The translations under genes were made by a program, and so were the position numbers. The notes under the pieces are model-generated. The model saw nothing but the letters and a program-made list of their open reading frames with translations. It did no database searches and was not told where the DNA came from. Positions 25,674 through 34,622 of a DNA stretch of 64,000 bases are shown piece by piece. The stretch lies in assembly GCA_002869535.1 (NCBI GenBank), contig PKUK01000008.1, positions 478,351 through 542,350 of the forward strand. The letters are read 5' to 3'. How positions within the stretch are numbered: the stretch's first letter is position 1; the number at the start of each line of letters is the position of its first letter. Source of the DNA: Arcobacter sp. (GTDB taxonomy: Bacteria > Campylobacterota > Campylobacteria > Campylobacterales > Arcobacteraceae).

Positions 25674-26708
25674 ATGAAAAAAAAAGTTATGGTAGGTATG
25701 AGTGGAGGAATTGACTCATCAGTTACTGCTTATATGCTACAAAAAGATGGGTTTCAAGTTGAGGGTTGCTACTTAAAACTTCACAATAGAACAGATGGCT
25801 ATCACGAAAAAAACTTAGAGTATATCAAAGATGTAGCTGAGTTTTTAGGTATTAAATATCATATTTTAGATTTAACAGATAAATTTACTACTGAAGTTTA
25901 TGATTATTTTGTAGACTCTTACTTAGAAGGAACTACTCCTAATCCATGTGTTAAATGTAACCGACAAATTAAATTTGGTGCAATGTTAGATTTTGCCAAA
26001 GAACATGGAGCAAACTATCTTGCAACTGGGCATTATGCAAAAACAGATGGTAAGTTTTTCTATGAGGCTGATGATAAAACTAAAGACCAAAGTTATTTCT
26101 TATCACAAGTGAGTAAAGAAGCTCTTCCTTTCATGATGTTTCCACTTAGCACTTACAAAAAAGAAGATATTGTAAAGTTTGGTGCAAAATTAAACTCTGC
26201 CTATAAAAGAATTACCCAAAAAAATGAGTCGCAAGAGATATGTTTTGTGGAAACTGTTTATGCAGATGTTGTAAAAAAACATGCAAAAATAGATGTACCT
26301 GGAAATGTTTTAGATGAAAAAGGAAATGTAATAGGTGAACATAAAGGTTTTGCACATTATACCATTGGAAAAAGAAGAGGCTTTACTGTAAAAGGTGCCC
26401 ATGAGCCTCACTTTGTAACTAAATTGAATCCAAAAGATAATACTATTGTTGTTGGAAAAAAAAATGCCTTAGAAGTAAACAAAGTACTTGCAAATAATTT
26501 AAATATGTTTATTGATGAAAAAGAGTTTAATTGTACTGTAAAACTAAGATATAGAGCTGTATCAACACCATGTGATGTTAAAATTGAAAATGATGATGTT
26601 ACTATCAGATTAAAAGAGCCAGCATTTGGTGTTGCAGCTGGTCAATTGGCAGTATTTTATGATAATCAAAAGGTAATAGGTAGTGCTTGGATTAAAGAGA
26701 CTTTCTAA
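25674..26708 (+). CDS. mnmA: tRNA 2-thiouridylase MnmA (copy 2, Campylobacterota form)
   Basis: This 344-residue MnmA has the ATP-PP loop SGGIDSS near the N-terminus and the two cysteines in PNPCVKCNRQIKFG and SQEICFVE. The region after the loop (CYLKLHNRTDGYHEKNLE) and the spacing CVKC are those of the Campylobacterota/Bacteroidetes-like form. It should be able to thiolate U34 by itself, so the reason for keeping two enzymes is unclear. Different tRNA preference or different sulfur donors are possibilities. Confidence 0.92.
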   Translation: MKKKVMVGMSGGIDSSVTAYMLQKDGFQVEGCYLKLHNRTDGYHEKNLEYIKDVAEFLGIKYHILDLTDKFTTEVYDYFVDSYLEGTTPNPCVKCNRQIKFGAMLDFAKEHGANYLATGHYAKTDGKFFYEADDKTKDQSYFLSQVSKEALPFMMFPLSTYKKEDIVKFGAKLNSAYKRITQKNESQEICFVETVYADVVKKHAKIDVPGNVLDEKGNVIGEHKGFAHYTIGKRRGFTVKGAHEPHFVTKLNPKDNTIVVGKKNALEVNKVLANNLNMFIDEKEFNCTVKLRYRAVSTPCDVKIENDDVTIRLKEPAFGVAAGQLAVFYDNQKVIGSAWIKETF

Positions 26709-26740
26709 TTCTCACTAAGTTTACTTTAGAAAAATTTAGC

Positions 26741-26746
26741 TATAAT
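26741..26746 (+). promoter_or_regulatory. -10 element of prs
   Basis: TATAAT preceded by TTTAGC is 33 bases before the prs start codon. There is no clear -35 box, as usual in Campylobacterota sigma-70 promoters, only a T-rich upstream stretch. Confidence 0.6.
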
Positions 26747-26778
26747 CCAAAAATTATTAATCACACCTAAGGAAAATC

Positions 26779-27714
26779 ATGAGAGGATACAGACTATTTA
26801 GTGGCTCAGCTAACCCAGAGTTTGCAAAGAAAGTTGGAAAGTACTTAAATATTGAGATAAGTCCAGCAAAATTAACAAGATTTAGTGACGGAGAGATTTC
26901 TGTAAAAATTACAGAAAGTGTTAGAGGAATGGATGTATTTATTATTCAGCCAACCTGTGCGCCTACAAATGACAACTTAATGGAACTACTAATTATGGTA
27001 GATGCATTAAAAAGATCAAGTGCAAAATCTATTTCTGCTGTTATTCCATACTACGGTTATGCTAGACAAGATAGAAAGGCAGCGCCTAGAGTTCCTATTA
27101 CTGCTAAATTAGTTGCAGATTTATTAGAAGCTGCAGGTATTTCAAGAGTTATTACTATTGATTTACATGCTGCACAAATTCAAGGATTCTTTAATATTCC
27201 TGCTGATAACCTTTTTGGTTCAATTATGTTTATTGATTATATTAAATCAAAAAAATTAAAAAATCCAATTATCGCTAGTCCGGATATTGGTGGGGTTACA
27301 CGTGCTAGATCATATGCTGAAAAGTTAGGATATGACTTAGTTATTGTTGATAAAAGAAGAGAAAAAGCTAATGAATCTGAAGTTATGAACATCATAGGTG
27401 ATGTAAGTGGGAAAGATGTGATTTTAGTGGATGATATGGTAGATACTGCTGGTACTTTAGTTAAGGCTGCGGAAGTATTAAAAAACAGAGGTGCAACTTC
27501 TGTAATGGCATGTTGTACACATGGTGTTTTATCAGGACCTGCATATGAAAGACTTGATGGAGGAGATGCTTTAGATGAATTAGTTATCTCTGATACAATA
27601 CCTTTAAAAAAAGAGCATGATAAAATTACAGTATTAACAGCTTCAAATATTATTGGGGAAACTATAAGAAGAATCCACAATAATGAATCTGTAAATAGTA
27701 TCTTCGTAAAATAA
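26779..27714 (+). CDS. prs: Ribose-phosphate pyrophosphokinase
   Basis: This 311-residue enzyme makes PRPP from ribose 5-phosphate and ATP for purine, pyrimidine, histidine and NAD synthesis. The start ATG follows AAGGAAAATC. Family marks are FSDGEISVKI (about 35-44), YYGYARQDRK, the metal-binding ITIDLHAAQIQGFF, and the PRPP loop DDMVDTAGT (about 217-225). Length is typical. A -10 box sits directly upstream. It is followed 11 bases later by an OmpA-like gene, so readthrough into that gene is likely. Confidence 0.97.
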   Translation: MRGYRLFSGSANPEFAKKVGKYLNIEISPAKLTRFSDGEISVKITESVRGMDVFIIQPTCAPTNDNLMELLIMVDALKRSSAKSISAVIPYYGYARQDRKAAPRVPITAKLVADLLEAAGISRVITIDLHAAQIQGFFNIPADNLFGSIMFIDYIKSKKLKNPIIASPDIGGVTRARSYAEKLGYDLVIVDKRREKANESEVMNIIGDVSGKDVILVDDMVDTAGTLVKAAEVLKNRGATSVMACCTHGVLSGPAYERLDGGDALDELVISDTIPLKKEHDKITVLTASNIIGETIRRIHNNESVNSIFVK

Positions 27715-27725
27715 AAGGATTTATA

Positions 27726-28772
27726 ATGATGGAAAGAAATGCAATCCTGCTAGCAGGTAAAAAGTTATTAATAACAAGTTTAATTTGCTCGTCAGTTTTA
27801 TTTGCAGCACAAAGTGAATATAAATATGAAATTACACCAATGATTGGTGGTGCAGTTACAGAAGGAAATTTAGACCTAGATAGAAACTATGCAAATGCAG
27901 GTATTTCTTTAGGGATTAACTTAGATGAAGATTCAATGTTTGACCAAATTGAGTTAGGATTTTTACAGACTCTTGGAGATGTTGATTATAAAAATAGCAC
28001 TTCAAATACTTCTGTAAGTAGATTTTTTACAAACCTTATCAAAGAGTATAAGTTAAATGAAAAATCTTCACTTTATGCATTAGCAGGTCTTGGAGTTGAA
28101 ATTTACGGAAATGAGCAATTCAGTAATGAAACTGGTCCTTTTGGTAATTATGGTATTGGATATAAATATACACTTGACAATGATATGGCAATCAAAACAG
28201 ATATAAGACACTTAGTTTCACTTGATAATGGAAATAATAATCTTATTTATACAGTTGGATTATCTATTCCTTTTGGAAAAAATGCAGCTCCTGTGGCTCC
28301 TATGATGAAAGAAGAACCAAAAGCAAAACCAGTAGAAGCAAAAGTTTTAGATTCTGATAATGATGGTGTTATTGATTCAATGGATAAATGTCCAAATACA
28401 ATGAGTGATGCAATTGTAGATGCACAAGGTTGTATAAATATGGTTGATTTAAAAATCTATTTTCCAATCAACTCTTCTATTATAGATGAAAACTATACAC
28501 ATAGAATAAAAGAGTTTGCAGAATTTTTAAATAAAAATCCAAAAATCAAAGCAACAATTGATGGGCATACAGATTATACTGGTACTGAAAAATATAACTT
28601 ATGGTTATCAAAAAGAAGAGCAGAATCTGCTGCAAAAGCTTTAGAAAAATATGATGTAGCTCCTGATAGATTAAAAACTGTTGGATATGGAGAAACAAAA
28701 CCAAAAGCAACTAATAAAACTAAAGAGGGAAGAGCTCAAAATAGAAGAATTGAAGCTACGATCTCAAAATAA
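27726..28772 (+). CDS. OmpA-family outer-membrane protein
   Basis: This 348-residue protein has a signal peptide (about 1-33, ending LFAAQ), an N-terminal beta-barrel-like region (about 35-180), a short proline/alanine linker and a thrombospondin-3-type calcium motif DSDNDGVIDSMDKCP (about 210-224). It ends in an OmpA C-terminal peptidoglycan-binding domain (about 245-348) with TIDGHTDYTGT and the NRRIEA end. It probably anchors the outer membrane to peptidoglycan. The role of its barrel is unknown. A strong hairpin follows it. Confidence 0.9.
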   Translation: MMERNAILLAGKKLLITSLICSSVLFAAQSEYKYEITPMIGGAVTEGNLDLDRNYANAGISLGINLDEDSMFDQIELGFLQTLGDVDYKNSTSNTSVSRFFTNLIKEYKLNEKSSLYALAGLGVEIYGNEQFSNETGPFGNYGIGYKYTLDNDMAIKTDIRHLVSLDNGNNNLIYTVGLSIPFGKNAAPVAPMMKEEPKAKPVEAKVLDSDNDGVIDSMDKCPNTMSDAIVDAQGCINMVDLKIYFPINSSIIDENYTHRIKEFAEFLNKNPKIKATIDGHTDYTGTEKYNLWLSKRRAESAAKALEKYDVAPDRLKTVGYGETKPKATNKTKEGRAQNRRIEATISK

Positions 28773-28779
28773 TCTCATA

Positions 28780-28806
28780 TGATTTTAGGCATTTTGCCTA
28801 AAATCA
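28780..28806 (+). terminator. Terminator of the prs-ompA-like unit
   Basis: An 11-base stem TGATTTTAGGC/GCCTAAAATCA with loop ATTTT is followed, after ACAC, by five Ts. Confidence 0.8.
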
Positions 28807-28885
28807 ACACTTTTTACTCTCTTAACATTATCATTACAATTTTTTAGATATAATCGCGAATATTAATATAAACATAGGATTTATT

Positions 28886-30673
28886 TTGCAAGCAAATATA
28901 AGAAACTTTTCAATTATCGCTCACATTGACCATGGGAAGTCAACTCTAGCTGATAGAATTATACAAGAGTGTGGTTCTGTTGCAGATAGAGATATGTCTG
29001 CTCAGATGATGGACACAATGGATATAGAAAAAGAGCGTGGGATTACGATAAAAGCTCAAAGTGTAAGATTAGATTATGTAAAAGATGGACAGCACTATGT
29101 TTTAAATCTAATTGACACTCCAGGGCATGTTGACTTCTCTTACGAAGTGAGTCGTTCTTTAGCTTCATCAGAAGGGGCTCTTTTAATTGTAGATTCAACA
29201 CAAGGTGTAGAAGCTCAAACTATTGCCAATGTATATATTGCAATGGACAATGACCTAGAACTTCTTCCTGTAGTAAATAAAATCGACCTTCCAAGTGCAG
29301 ATCCAGATAGAGTTTTAGACGAAGTTGAAGAAGCTATTGGTCTTGATTGTACAGAACACAATCTAATTAGTGCAAAAACTGGTCTTGGTGTAAGGGATTT
29401 AATAGACTCAATTGTTGATAGGGTTCCTTGTCCAAAAGGTGATGAAGAAGCTCCTACTAAAGCATTAATCTATGATTCATGGTTTGATAACTATCTTGGG
29501 GCTTTGGCACTAGTAAGAGTTTATGATGGAAGTATCAAAAAAAATCAAGTGCTTAAAATGATGAATACAAAAGTTGAACATCCAGTTTTAAATTTAATGT
29601 ATCCACATCCTCTAAAAAGACAAAATACAAATGAAATAAAAACAGGTGAAATTGGTATCGTAGTTCTTGGACTTAAAACCTTAGATGGTATAGCAGTTGG
29701 TGATACTATGACTGATGCTAAAAACCCAACAGCCGAAATCATTGATGGGTTTGAACCAGCTAAGCCATTCGTATTTGCAGGGATATATCCAATTGAAACT
29801 GATAAATTTGAAGACCTAAGGGAAGCCCTTACAAAACTTCAATTAAATGATTCTTCAATATCTTTTGAACCAGAATCATCTACAGCATTAGGAAGTGGAT
29901 TTAGAGCAGGTTTTCTTGGTATGCTTCATATGGAAGTTATAAAAGAGAGACTTGAGCGTGAATTTAACCTTGACTTAATAGCAACAGCTCCAACTGTTAT
30001 TTACGAAGTTGAAAAAACAAATGGTGAAAAAATAGTTATCCAAAACCCATCTGAACTTCCAGAACCTAGTCAAATAAAAACAATATTTGAGCCATACGTA
30101 AAAGCTACAATTTTAGTACCCGATGAGTTTTTAGGAAATGTAATAAAACTTCTAAATGACAAAAGAGGTATCCAAAATAAAATGGACTATCTTGGTGCTA
30201 GAGTTTTACTTGATTATGATTTACCTATGAATGAAATCGTAATGGATTTTTATGATAAGTTAAAATCTACAACAAAAGGTTATGCATCTTTTGATTATGA
30301 ACCAATAGGTTTTAGGCCTGGTGTTTTACAAAAACTTGATATAAAAGTTGCAGGGGAAATAGTAGATGCCCTATCAATAATCGTACCAGAAAATAAAGCC
30401 CTAAGTAAAGGTAGAGAGTTTATCAAAGCCTTAAAAGAACTAATTCCTAGACAACTTTTTGAAGTAGCAATACAAGCAAGTATTGGAAGTAATATTATCG
30501 CAAGAGAGACTGTAAAATCTACAGGTAAAAACGTAACAGCTAAATGTTATGGTGGGGATATTACGAGAAAAAGAAAACTGCTAGAGAAACAAAAAGCAGG
30601 GAAGAAAAGAATGAAAGCTATAGGAAAGGTTAATGTTCCACAAGAAGCCTTTATGGCCGTGTTGAAGATTTAA
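28886..30673 (+). CDS. lepA: Elongation factor 4 (LepA)
   Basis: This 595-residue translational GTPase can back-translocate ribosomes and helps under ionic stress. G1 is AHIDHGKST (about 12-20), G2 includes [10 protein letters not shown]3 DTPGHVDF and G4 NKIDLPSAD. The C-terminal LepA domain ends [16 protein letters not shown]. The start codon is TTG at 28886, giving [16 protein letters not shown]; the track to an upstream ATG is closed. TAGGAT precedes it at a suitable distance. TTG would lower initiation, or the base may be a change from ATG. Confidence 0.96.
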   Translation: MQANIRNFSIIAHIDHGKSTLADRIIQECGSVADRDMSAQMMDTMDIEKERGITIKAQSVRLDYVKDGQHYVLNLIDTPGHVDFSYEVSRSLASSEGALLIVDSTQGVEAQTIANVYIAMDNDLELLPVVNKIDLPSADPDRVLDEVEEAIGLDCTEHNLISAKTGLGVRDLIDSIVDRVPCPKGDEEAPTKALIYDSWFDNYLGALALVRVYDGSIKKNQVLKMMNTKVEHPVLNLMYPHPLKRQNTNEIKTGEIGIVVLGLKTLDGIAVGDTMTDAKNPTAEIIDGFEPAKPFVFAGIYPIETDKFEDLREALTKLQLNDSSISFEPESSTALGSGFRAGFLGMLHMEVIKERLEREFNLDLIATAPTVIYEVEKTNGEKIVIQNPSELPEPSQIKTIFEPYVKATILVPDEFLGNVIKLLNDKRGIQNKMDYLGARVLLDYDLPMNEIVMDFYDKLKSTTKGYASFDYEPIGFRPGVLQKLDIKVAGEIVDALSIIVPENKALSKGREFIKALKELIPRQLFEVAIQASIGSNIIARETVKSTGKNVTAKCYGGDITRKRKLLEKQKAGKKRMKAIGKVNVPQEAFMAVLKI

Positions 30674-30915
30674 TCTTCAGCACATCTTCTGCGTTGGAAC
30701 TTCAATTTTCAATGCTCATTTACTTTTAGTAAACTCCGCTTTAAAATCTAAGCTCCGCCTTGAATCTATACTAAATATTAAATCTCAACGAAATCATAAA
30801 TATAATCTTTAGTAAGAATAGTAAATAAAATAATCTATATAAAAGTTATATTATTAGAAAAATTTATTATTTTGTAAAAATTATAGTATAATATTACTAC
30901 TATATAGGGATTATA
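30674..30915. other. Non-coding gap after lepA
   Basis: No open frame of note lies in these 242 bases. There is a small palindrome TTTACTTTTAGTAAA around 30719-30733 and the short word CTCCGC twice, at about 30735 and 30752. A TATAAT-like box occurs shortly before the lipoprotein gene. I see no RNA gene. Confidence 0.5.
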
Positions 30916-31101
30916 ATGAAATTACTAATATTATTATTTACTTGTCTCTTTTTTATTTCCTGTGCACCAAGGGAAACTACAATTGAAGATTGTAAAAAAC
31001 AAAATAAAAATTACAAAATAGAAAATACCTTTAATTTTATAAAAGGTGAAAAAGTAAAAAAAGTAATTTGTATAGATAAAACTAATGATACTTTAAAATA
31101 A
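30916..31101 (+). CDS. Small predicted lipoprotein
   Basis: This 61-residue protein starts with a lipoprotein signal: KLLILLFTCLFFISC, with the lipid-modified cysteine at about residue 16 (lipobox FIS-C). The mature part of about 45 residues is lysine-rich with two further cysteines, which could form a disulfide bond in the periplasm. A TATAGGGAT ribosome region precedes the ATG. I do not recognise the family. It ends 18 bases before comF. Confidence 0.65.
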   Translation: MKLLILLFTCLFFISCAPRETTIEDCKKQNKNYKIENTFNFIKGEKVKKVICIDKTNDTLK

Positions 31102-31119
31102 TATATATTATTATTTTAA

Positions 31120-31692
31120 ATGAGATGCCTACTTTGTGAAAAACTATCATTCCAAATTATTTGCAAAGCTTGCCAAACTACCCTACTCGTTCCCTCTTTT
31201 CATAAAAGAGAGATAGAAGATGGATTTTATAACTACTCTTTTTACACTCTTTCTGAACTTGAAGATTTAATCTCTTCTAAGTACTATTTTTTTGGTGATA
31301 GAGTTTTTAATATACTCTCTCAGTTATCTTTTGAAAAGTTTGCTTTGAATTTTTCTTATGAAGAGCAAGTTTTTGCAGTACCTATTGATGACCATACTCG
31401 GCATGAGTTTTCACACTCTGCTATTTTGGCCAGGGCTTTGAAATCTTCATTTATACAACCTTCTTACAACACTTTAAGAGCTACAAATATTGTCAAATAT
31501 GCTGGTCGTGATAAAGAATTTCGACAGAAAAATCCTCGTCGATTTCAACTTACAGATTTTTATTATAAAACAACAATTTTATGCGATGATATAATTACTA
31601 CTGGTGCTACAATTAGGGAAGCTAAAAAAGCTTTAGAGAAAAATAATAATCAAGTGTTATTCTCTTTAACCCTAGCTGATGCAAAACTTTAG
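31120..31692 (+). CDS. ComF-family phosphoribosyltransferase-like protein
   Basis: This 190-residue protein has an N-terminal zinc-ribbon-like pair CLLC (3-6) and CKAC (about 16-19), followed by a type I phosphoribosyltransferase fold. The PRPP-binding loop LCDDIITTGATIREA lies at about 159-173. ComF proteins help in uptake or processing of transforming single-stranded DNA in competent bacteria. Domain, length and N-terminal ribbon all agree. There is no other competence gene in this window. Confidence 0.85.
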   Translation: MRCLLCEKLSFQIICKACQTTLLVPSFHKREIEDGFYNYSFYTLSELEDLISSKYYFFGDRVFNILSQLSFEKFALNFSYEEQVFAVPIDDHTRHEFSHSAILARALKSSFIQPSYNTLRATNIVKYAGRDKEFRQKNPRRFQLTDFYYKTTILCDDIITTGATIREAKKALEKNNNQVLFSLTLADAKL

Positions 31693-31832
31693 TATAATTT
31701 ATTATTAAACTAAGGATAATTCATTATCCTCTTTAGGATTTGCTTCTTTAGATGTGGCTTTGTCACTTCGTTAAAAGAAGTCATAAATGAATTGGGTTCC
31801 CTTTAATGGGTGGAACCAATAAAAGGGAAAAC

Positions 31833-32438
31833 GTGATTGGAATTATTGATTATAATATGGGAAATTTGGCAAGCGTTTACAATGCTTGTCATTTAATAGA
31901 TGCAAAAGCATCAATTATACAAGACCCAAATGAAGTAAAAAACTATGACAGAATTATTTTACCTGGTGTTGGTGCCTTTGCTGATGCAATGAGTCACTTA
32001 AACGAAACAGGGATGAAAGAGGCAATTTTAGAGTTTGCCAAAACTGGTAAACCTATGATTGGGATTTGCTTAGGTATGCAACTTCTTTTTGAAAGCTCAC
32101 AAGAGTTTGGTCATAGTGAGGGATTGGGACTTATAAATGGTGAAGTTGTAAAATTTGATAGAACTAAGATGCATGAAGATTTTAAGATTCCTCATATGGG
32201 TTGGAATACAATTATAAATAAATCTGACCCTTTATTTGATGGACTTGAAAATCCTTATCTCTATTTTGTTCACTCTTTCCATGCGGTTACTAGTGAAGAA
32301 AATATTATAGGGAAAACAGTTTATGGATATGATTTTGTAAGTGCTGTAAAAAAAGATAATATTTACGGACTGCAACCACATCCTGAAAAATCTCATGACA
32401 ATGGTATTCAAATTTTAAAGAACTTTATAAAACTATAA
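31833..32438 (+). CDS. hisH: Imidazole glycerol phosphate synthase, glutaminase subunit
   Basis: This 201-residue class I glutamine amidotransferase supplies ammonia to HisF in histidine synthesis. The start is GTG at 31833, giving MIGIIDYNMGN, with AAGGGAAA before it. An ATG at 31806 is in frame but adds nine residues unlike the family. The nucleophile cysteine is in GICLGMQLLFE and the His-Glu pair in LQPHPEKSH. hisF is not in this window, but hisA follows after one gene. An imperfect inverted repeat TTGGGTTCC/GGAACCAA lies in the leader just upstream of the start. Confidence 0.95.
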   Translation: MIGIIDYNMGNLASVYNACHLIDAKASIIQDPNEVKNYDRIILPGVGAFADAMSHLNETGMKEAILEFAKTGKPMIGICLGMQLLFESSQEFGHSEGLGLINGEVVKFDRTKMHEDFKIPHMGWNTIINKSDPLFDGLENPYLYFVHSFHAVTSEENIIGKTVYGYDFVSAVKKDNIYGLQPHPEKSHDNGIQILKNFIKL

Positions 32439-32454
32439 AAAAAAAGGATGAGCC

Positions 32455-33306
32455 ATGAAGACTATAGCAATAAGTGGAGCTAGCGGTTTTGTAGGTAGTA
32501 GTTTAAATAAATTCTTTACAGAATTAGATTATGAAGTTATTCCTATCAAAAGGGAAACTTTAGATGATAAAACAAAATTAGAGAGTTTACTTAACTCTAG
32601 CGATATTTTAATAAACCTTGCAGGTGCAAATATCATAAACAGATGGAGTGAAAGTTATAAAAAACTTCTTTATTCAAGTAGAATTGATACCACACAAAAA
32701 TTAGTATCTGCCATAAAAAATATTGAAAATCCACCCCAAATGCTAATCTCAACTTCTGCTGTAGGAATATATGATAACAAATCAACTTATGATGAAAAAG
32801 GGAACTTCTCAAATGATTTTCTCTCATCACTTTGTCAAGATTGGGAAAAAGAGGCCTTAAAAGCTAAAAGTGAAAAAACAAAAGTCTCTATTTTTAGATT
32901 TGGGATTATTTTAGGAGAAGATGGTGGAGCATTACAAAAAATGATAACACCATTTAAACTAGGCTTGGGTGGAGTAATAGGAAGTGGGAAACAAGCTTTT
33001 TCTTTTATTCATATTAAGGATTTACTTGAAGCTTATAAATTTGTAATAGAAAACTCTTATGAAGATACCTTTAATCTAACAGCACCAAAGCCAACTACAA
33101 ACAAAGGTTTGACTCTTGCTTTAGGAAAAACACTAAAAAGACCTACTATACTTCCACTACCAGAATTTGTTTTAAATATAATTTTTAGTGAAGGTGCAAA
33201 AGTTTTAACAGACGGACAAAGCGCAGTTCCTAAAAGATTATTAGATTTAGGTTTTGAATTTAAATATAAAACAATAGAAGAAACAATAGAAAACTTATGT
33301 AAATAA
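32455..33306 (+). CDS. TIGR01777-family NAD(P)-dependent epimerase-like protein
   Basis: This 283-residue short-chain-dehydrogenase-type protein begins with the nucleotide-binding motif SGASGFVGSSL (about 6-16). It has the family stretches NLAGANI, ISTSAVGIYD and FRFGIILGEDGGALQKM, and the C-terminal DUF1731-like region (about 240-283). TIGR01777 proteins are sometimes linked to cell-division inhibitor SulA in name (YfcH) but the activity is not known. It sits between hisH and hisA with 16- and 15-base gaps, so it is co-transcribed, most likely without a part in histidine synthesis. Confidence 0.88.
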   Translation: MKTIAISGASGFVGSSLNKFFTELDYEVIPIKRETLDDKTKLESLLNSSDILINLAGANIINRWSESYKKLLYSSRIDTTQKLVSAIKNIENPPQMLISTSAVGIYDNKSTYDEKGNFSNDFLSSLCQDWEKEALKAKSEKTKVSIFRFGIILGEDGGALQKMITPFKLGLGGVIGSGKQAFSFIHIKDLLEAYKFVIENSYEDTFNLTAPKPTTNKGLTLALGKTLKRPTILPLPEFVLNIIFSEGAKVLTDGQSAVPKRLLDLGFEFKYKTIEETIENLCK

Positions 33307-33321
33307 AGGATAGCATTTATT

Positions 33322-34029
33322 ATGGATATATTACCAGCGATTGATTTAAAAGATGGAAAAGCAGTAAGACTAAGCAAAGGTTTGATGGATAGTGCAAAAA
33401 TCTATTCAGATGAGCCTTGGATGGTTGCAAAAAGATTTGAAGAACTAGGAAGTAAATGGCTTCATATCGTTGATTTAAATGGAGCATTTGCAGGAGAACC
33501 AGCAAACTTAGAACAAATCAAAAAAATAAGAGAAAACTGTAATCTTAAAATCGAGCTTGGCGGTGGAATTCGTGATGAAGAGACTATTAAAATGTATGTT
33601 GAACTTGGCGTTGATAGATTAATTTTAGGTTCAATAGCAGTAAAAGACCCACAATTTGTAAAAGATATGGCAGCAAAATATCCAATTGCAGTAGGAATTG
33701 ATGCTATGAATGGAATGGTAGCCGTTGAAGGTTGGGCAGAAGTGTCAACTATGGAAGCTACAACTTTGGCTCGTGAGTTTGCAAATGCAGGTGTTCAAGC
33801 AATCATATGTACTGATATAAGTAAAGATGGTATGCTTTGTGGTGTAAATGTTGAGTTTACTGAATCAATTGCCCTTGCAAGTGGTATAGATACAATAGCA
33901 AGTGGTGGAGTAAAAGATATCTCAGATATAAGTAACTGTAAAGAAAATGGAAATATCGCTGGTGTAATAGTTGGTAAAGCTTTTTATGAAGGTACTATTG
34001 ATTTAGAAGAGGCTTTTAAAATTTTATAA
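33322..34029 (+). CDS. hisA: ProFAR isomerase (phosphoribosylformimino-AICAR-phosphate isomerase)
   Basis: This 235-residue TIM-barrel enzyme catalyses the fourth step of histidine synthesis. Catalytic aspartates are in [13 protein letters not shown] (about 5-17) and [13 protein letters not shown] (about 164-176). The phosphate-binding loops IELGGGIRD and [10 protein letters not shown] are present. Length is normal. It is the last gene of the hisH-hisA transcript and ends within a hairpin shared with the convergent cheY-like gene. Confidence 0.96.
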   Translation: MDILPAIDLKDGKAVRLSKGLMDSAKIYSDEPWMVAKRFEELGSKWLHIVDLNGAFAGEPANLEQIKKIRENCNLKIELGGGIRDEETIKMYVELGVDRLILGSIAVKDPQFVKDMAAKYPIAVGIDAMNGMVAVEGWAEVSTMEATTLAREFANAGVQAIICTDISKDGMLCGVNVEFTESIALASGIDTIASGGVKDISDISNCKENGNIAGVIVGKAFYEGTIDLEEAFKIL

Positions 34030-34038
34030 TTTTAAAAG
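34013..34038. terminator. A/T-only hairpin between hisA and cheY-like gene
   Basis: An 11-base perfect stem CTTTTAAAATT/AATTTTAAAAG with loop TTAT overlaps the hisA stop. It is symmetric and could act for both genes but is thermally weak. Confidence 0.55.
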
Positions 34039-34044
34039 TTCTAC

Positions 34045-34434
34045 TTATTTTTTGTGTTTTCTTAAAATAGGTTCTAATTTTGCTTTTAGAACATCTGCAT
34101 TAAATGGTTTTACTATGTAATTATTAACTCCACTTTTTAAAGCTTCTACAACTTCTGATTTTCCACCCTCTGTTGTTATCATCAAAATAGGTGTTGTTGT
34201 ATATTTAGGAAGTCGTCTTACATTTAGAACAAATTGCAATCCATTCATTTTTGGCATATTCCAATCTGTTAAAATAAGGTCATAACTATTTGTTTTAACT
34301 TTTCCTAAGGCAAATAACCCATCTTGTGCTTCATGTATAAAATCACTAGAGATACCAAGTTGTGTTAAAACATTGACAATAATTCTTCTCATTGTTGAAC
34401 TATCATCTACTACCAAAACTCTTAAATTCATCAA
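34045..34434 (-). CDS. CheY-like single-domain response regulator
   Basis: This 129-residue receiver protein has VVDDSSTMRR (acidic pair D10/D11 region), the phospho-acceptor aspartate in LILTDWNMP (about residue 57) and the lysine in YIVKPF (about 109). The TDWNMP form and length are those of CheY of the flagellar chemotaxis path in Campylobacterota, where it binds the motor switch. The gene is alone and convergent with hisA. It could instead be a stand-alone receiver in another relay. Confidence 0.85.
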   Translation of the reverse strand: MMNLRVLVVDDSSTMRRIIVNVLTQLGISSDFIHEAQDGLFALGKVKTNSYDLILTDWNMPKMNGLQFVLNVRRLPKYTTTPILMITTEGGKSEVVEALKSGVNNYIVKPFNADVLKAKLEPILRKHKK

Positions 34435-34622
34435 ATTCCTTTACCTAAAAGTAAATTATATTAATAATATACTTAAAATAACTTCTTAGTATCCACTTAA
34501 TCATAAATAATTTATTTTGGTGTTTCTAAATTTCAATAAAATTTCATAAAATATCTAATTGTTATATAGGAATCAAATTATATTTATGATAAAATTTTTT
34601 AAACTACTTATTAGGTCAAGCT

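Noticed and set aside
27237-27680. Minus-strand 147-codon frame inside prs
   Set aside because: It lies wholly opposite a highly conserved gene and has no family resemblance.
28886-28888. TTG start of lepA as a sixth member of the suspected mutation set
   Set aside because: TTG is an accepted start, and A to T does not fit the G:C to T:A class, so it was not counted.
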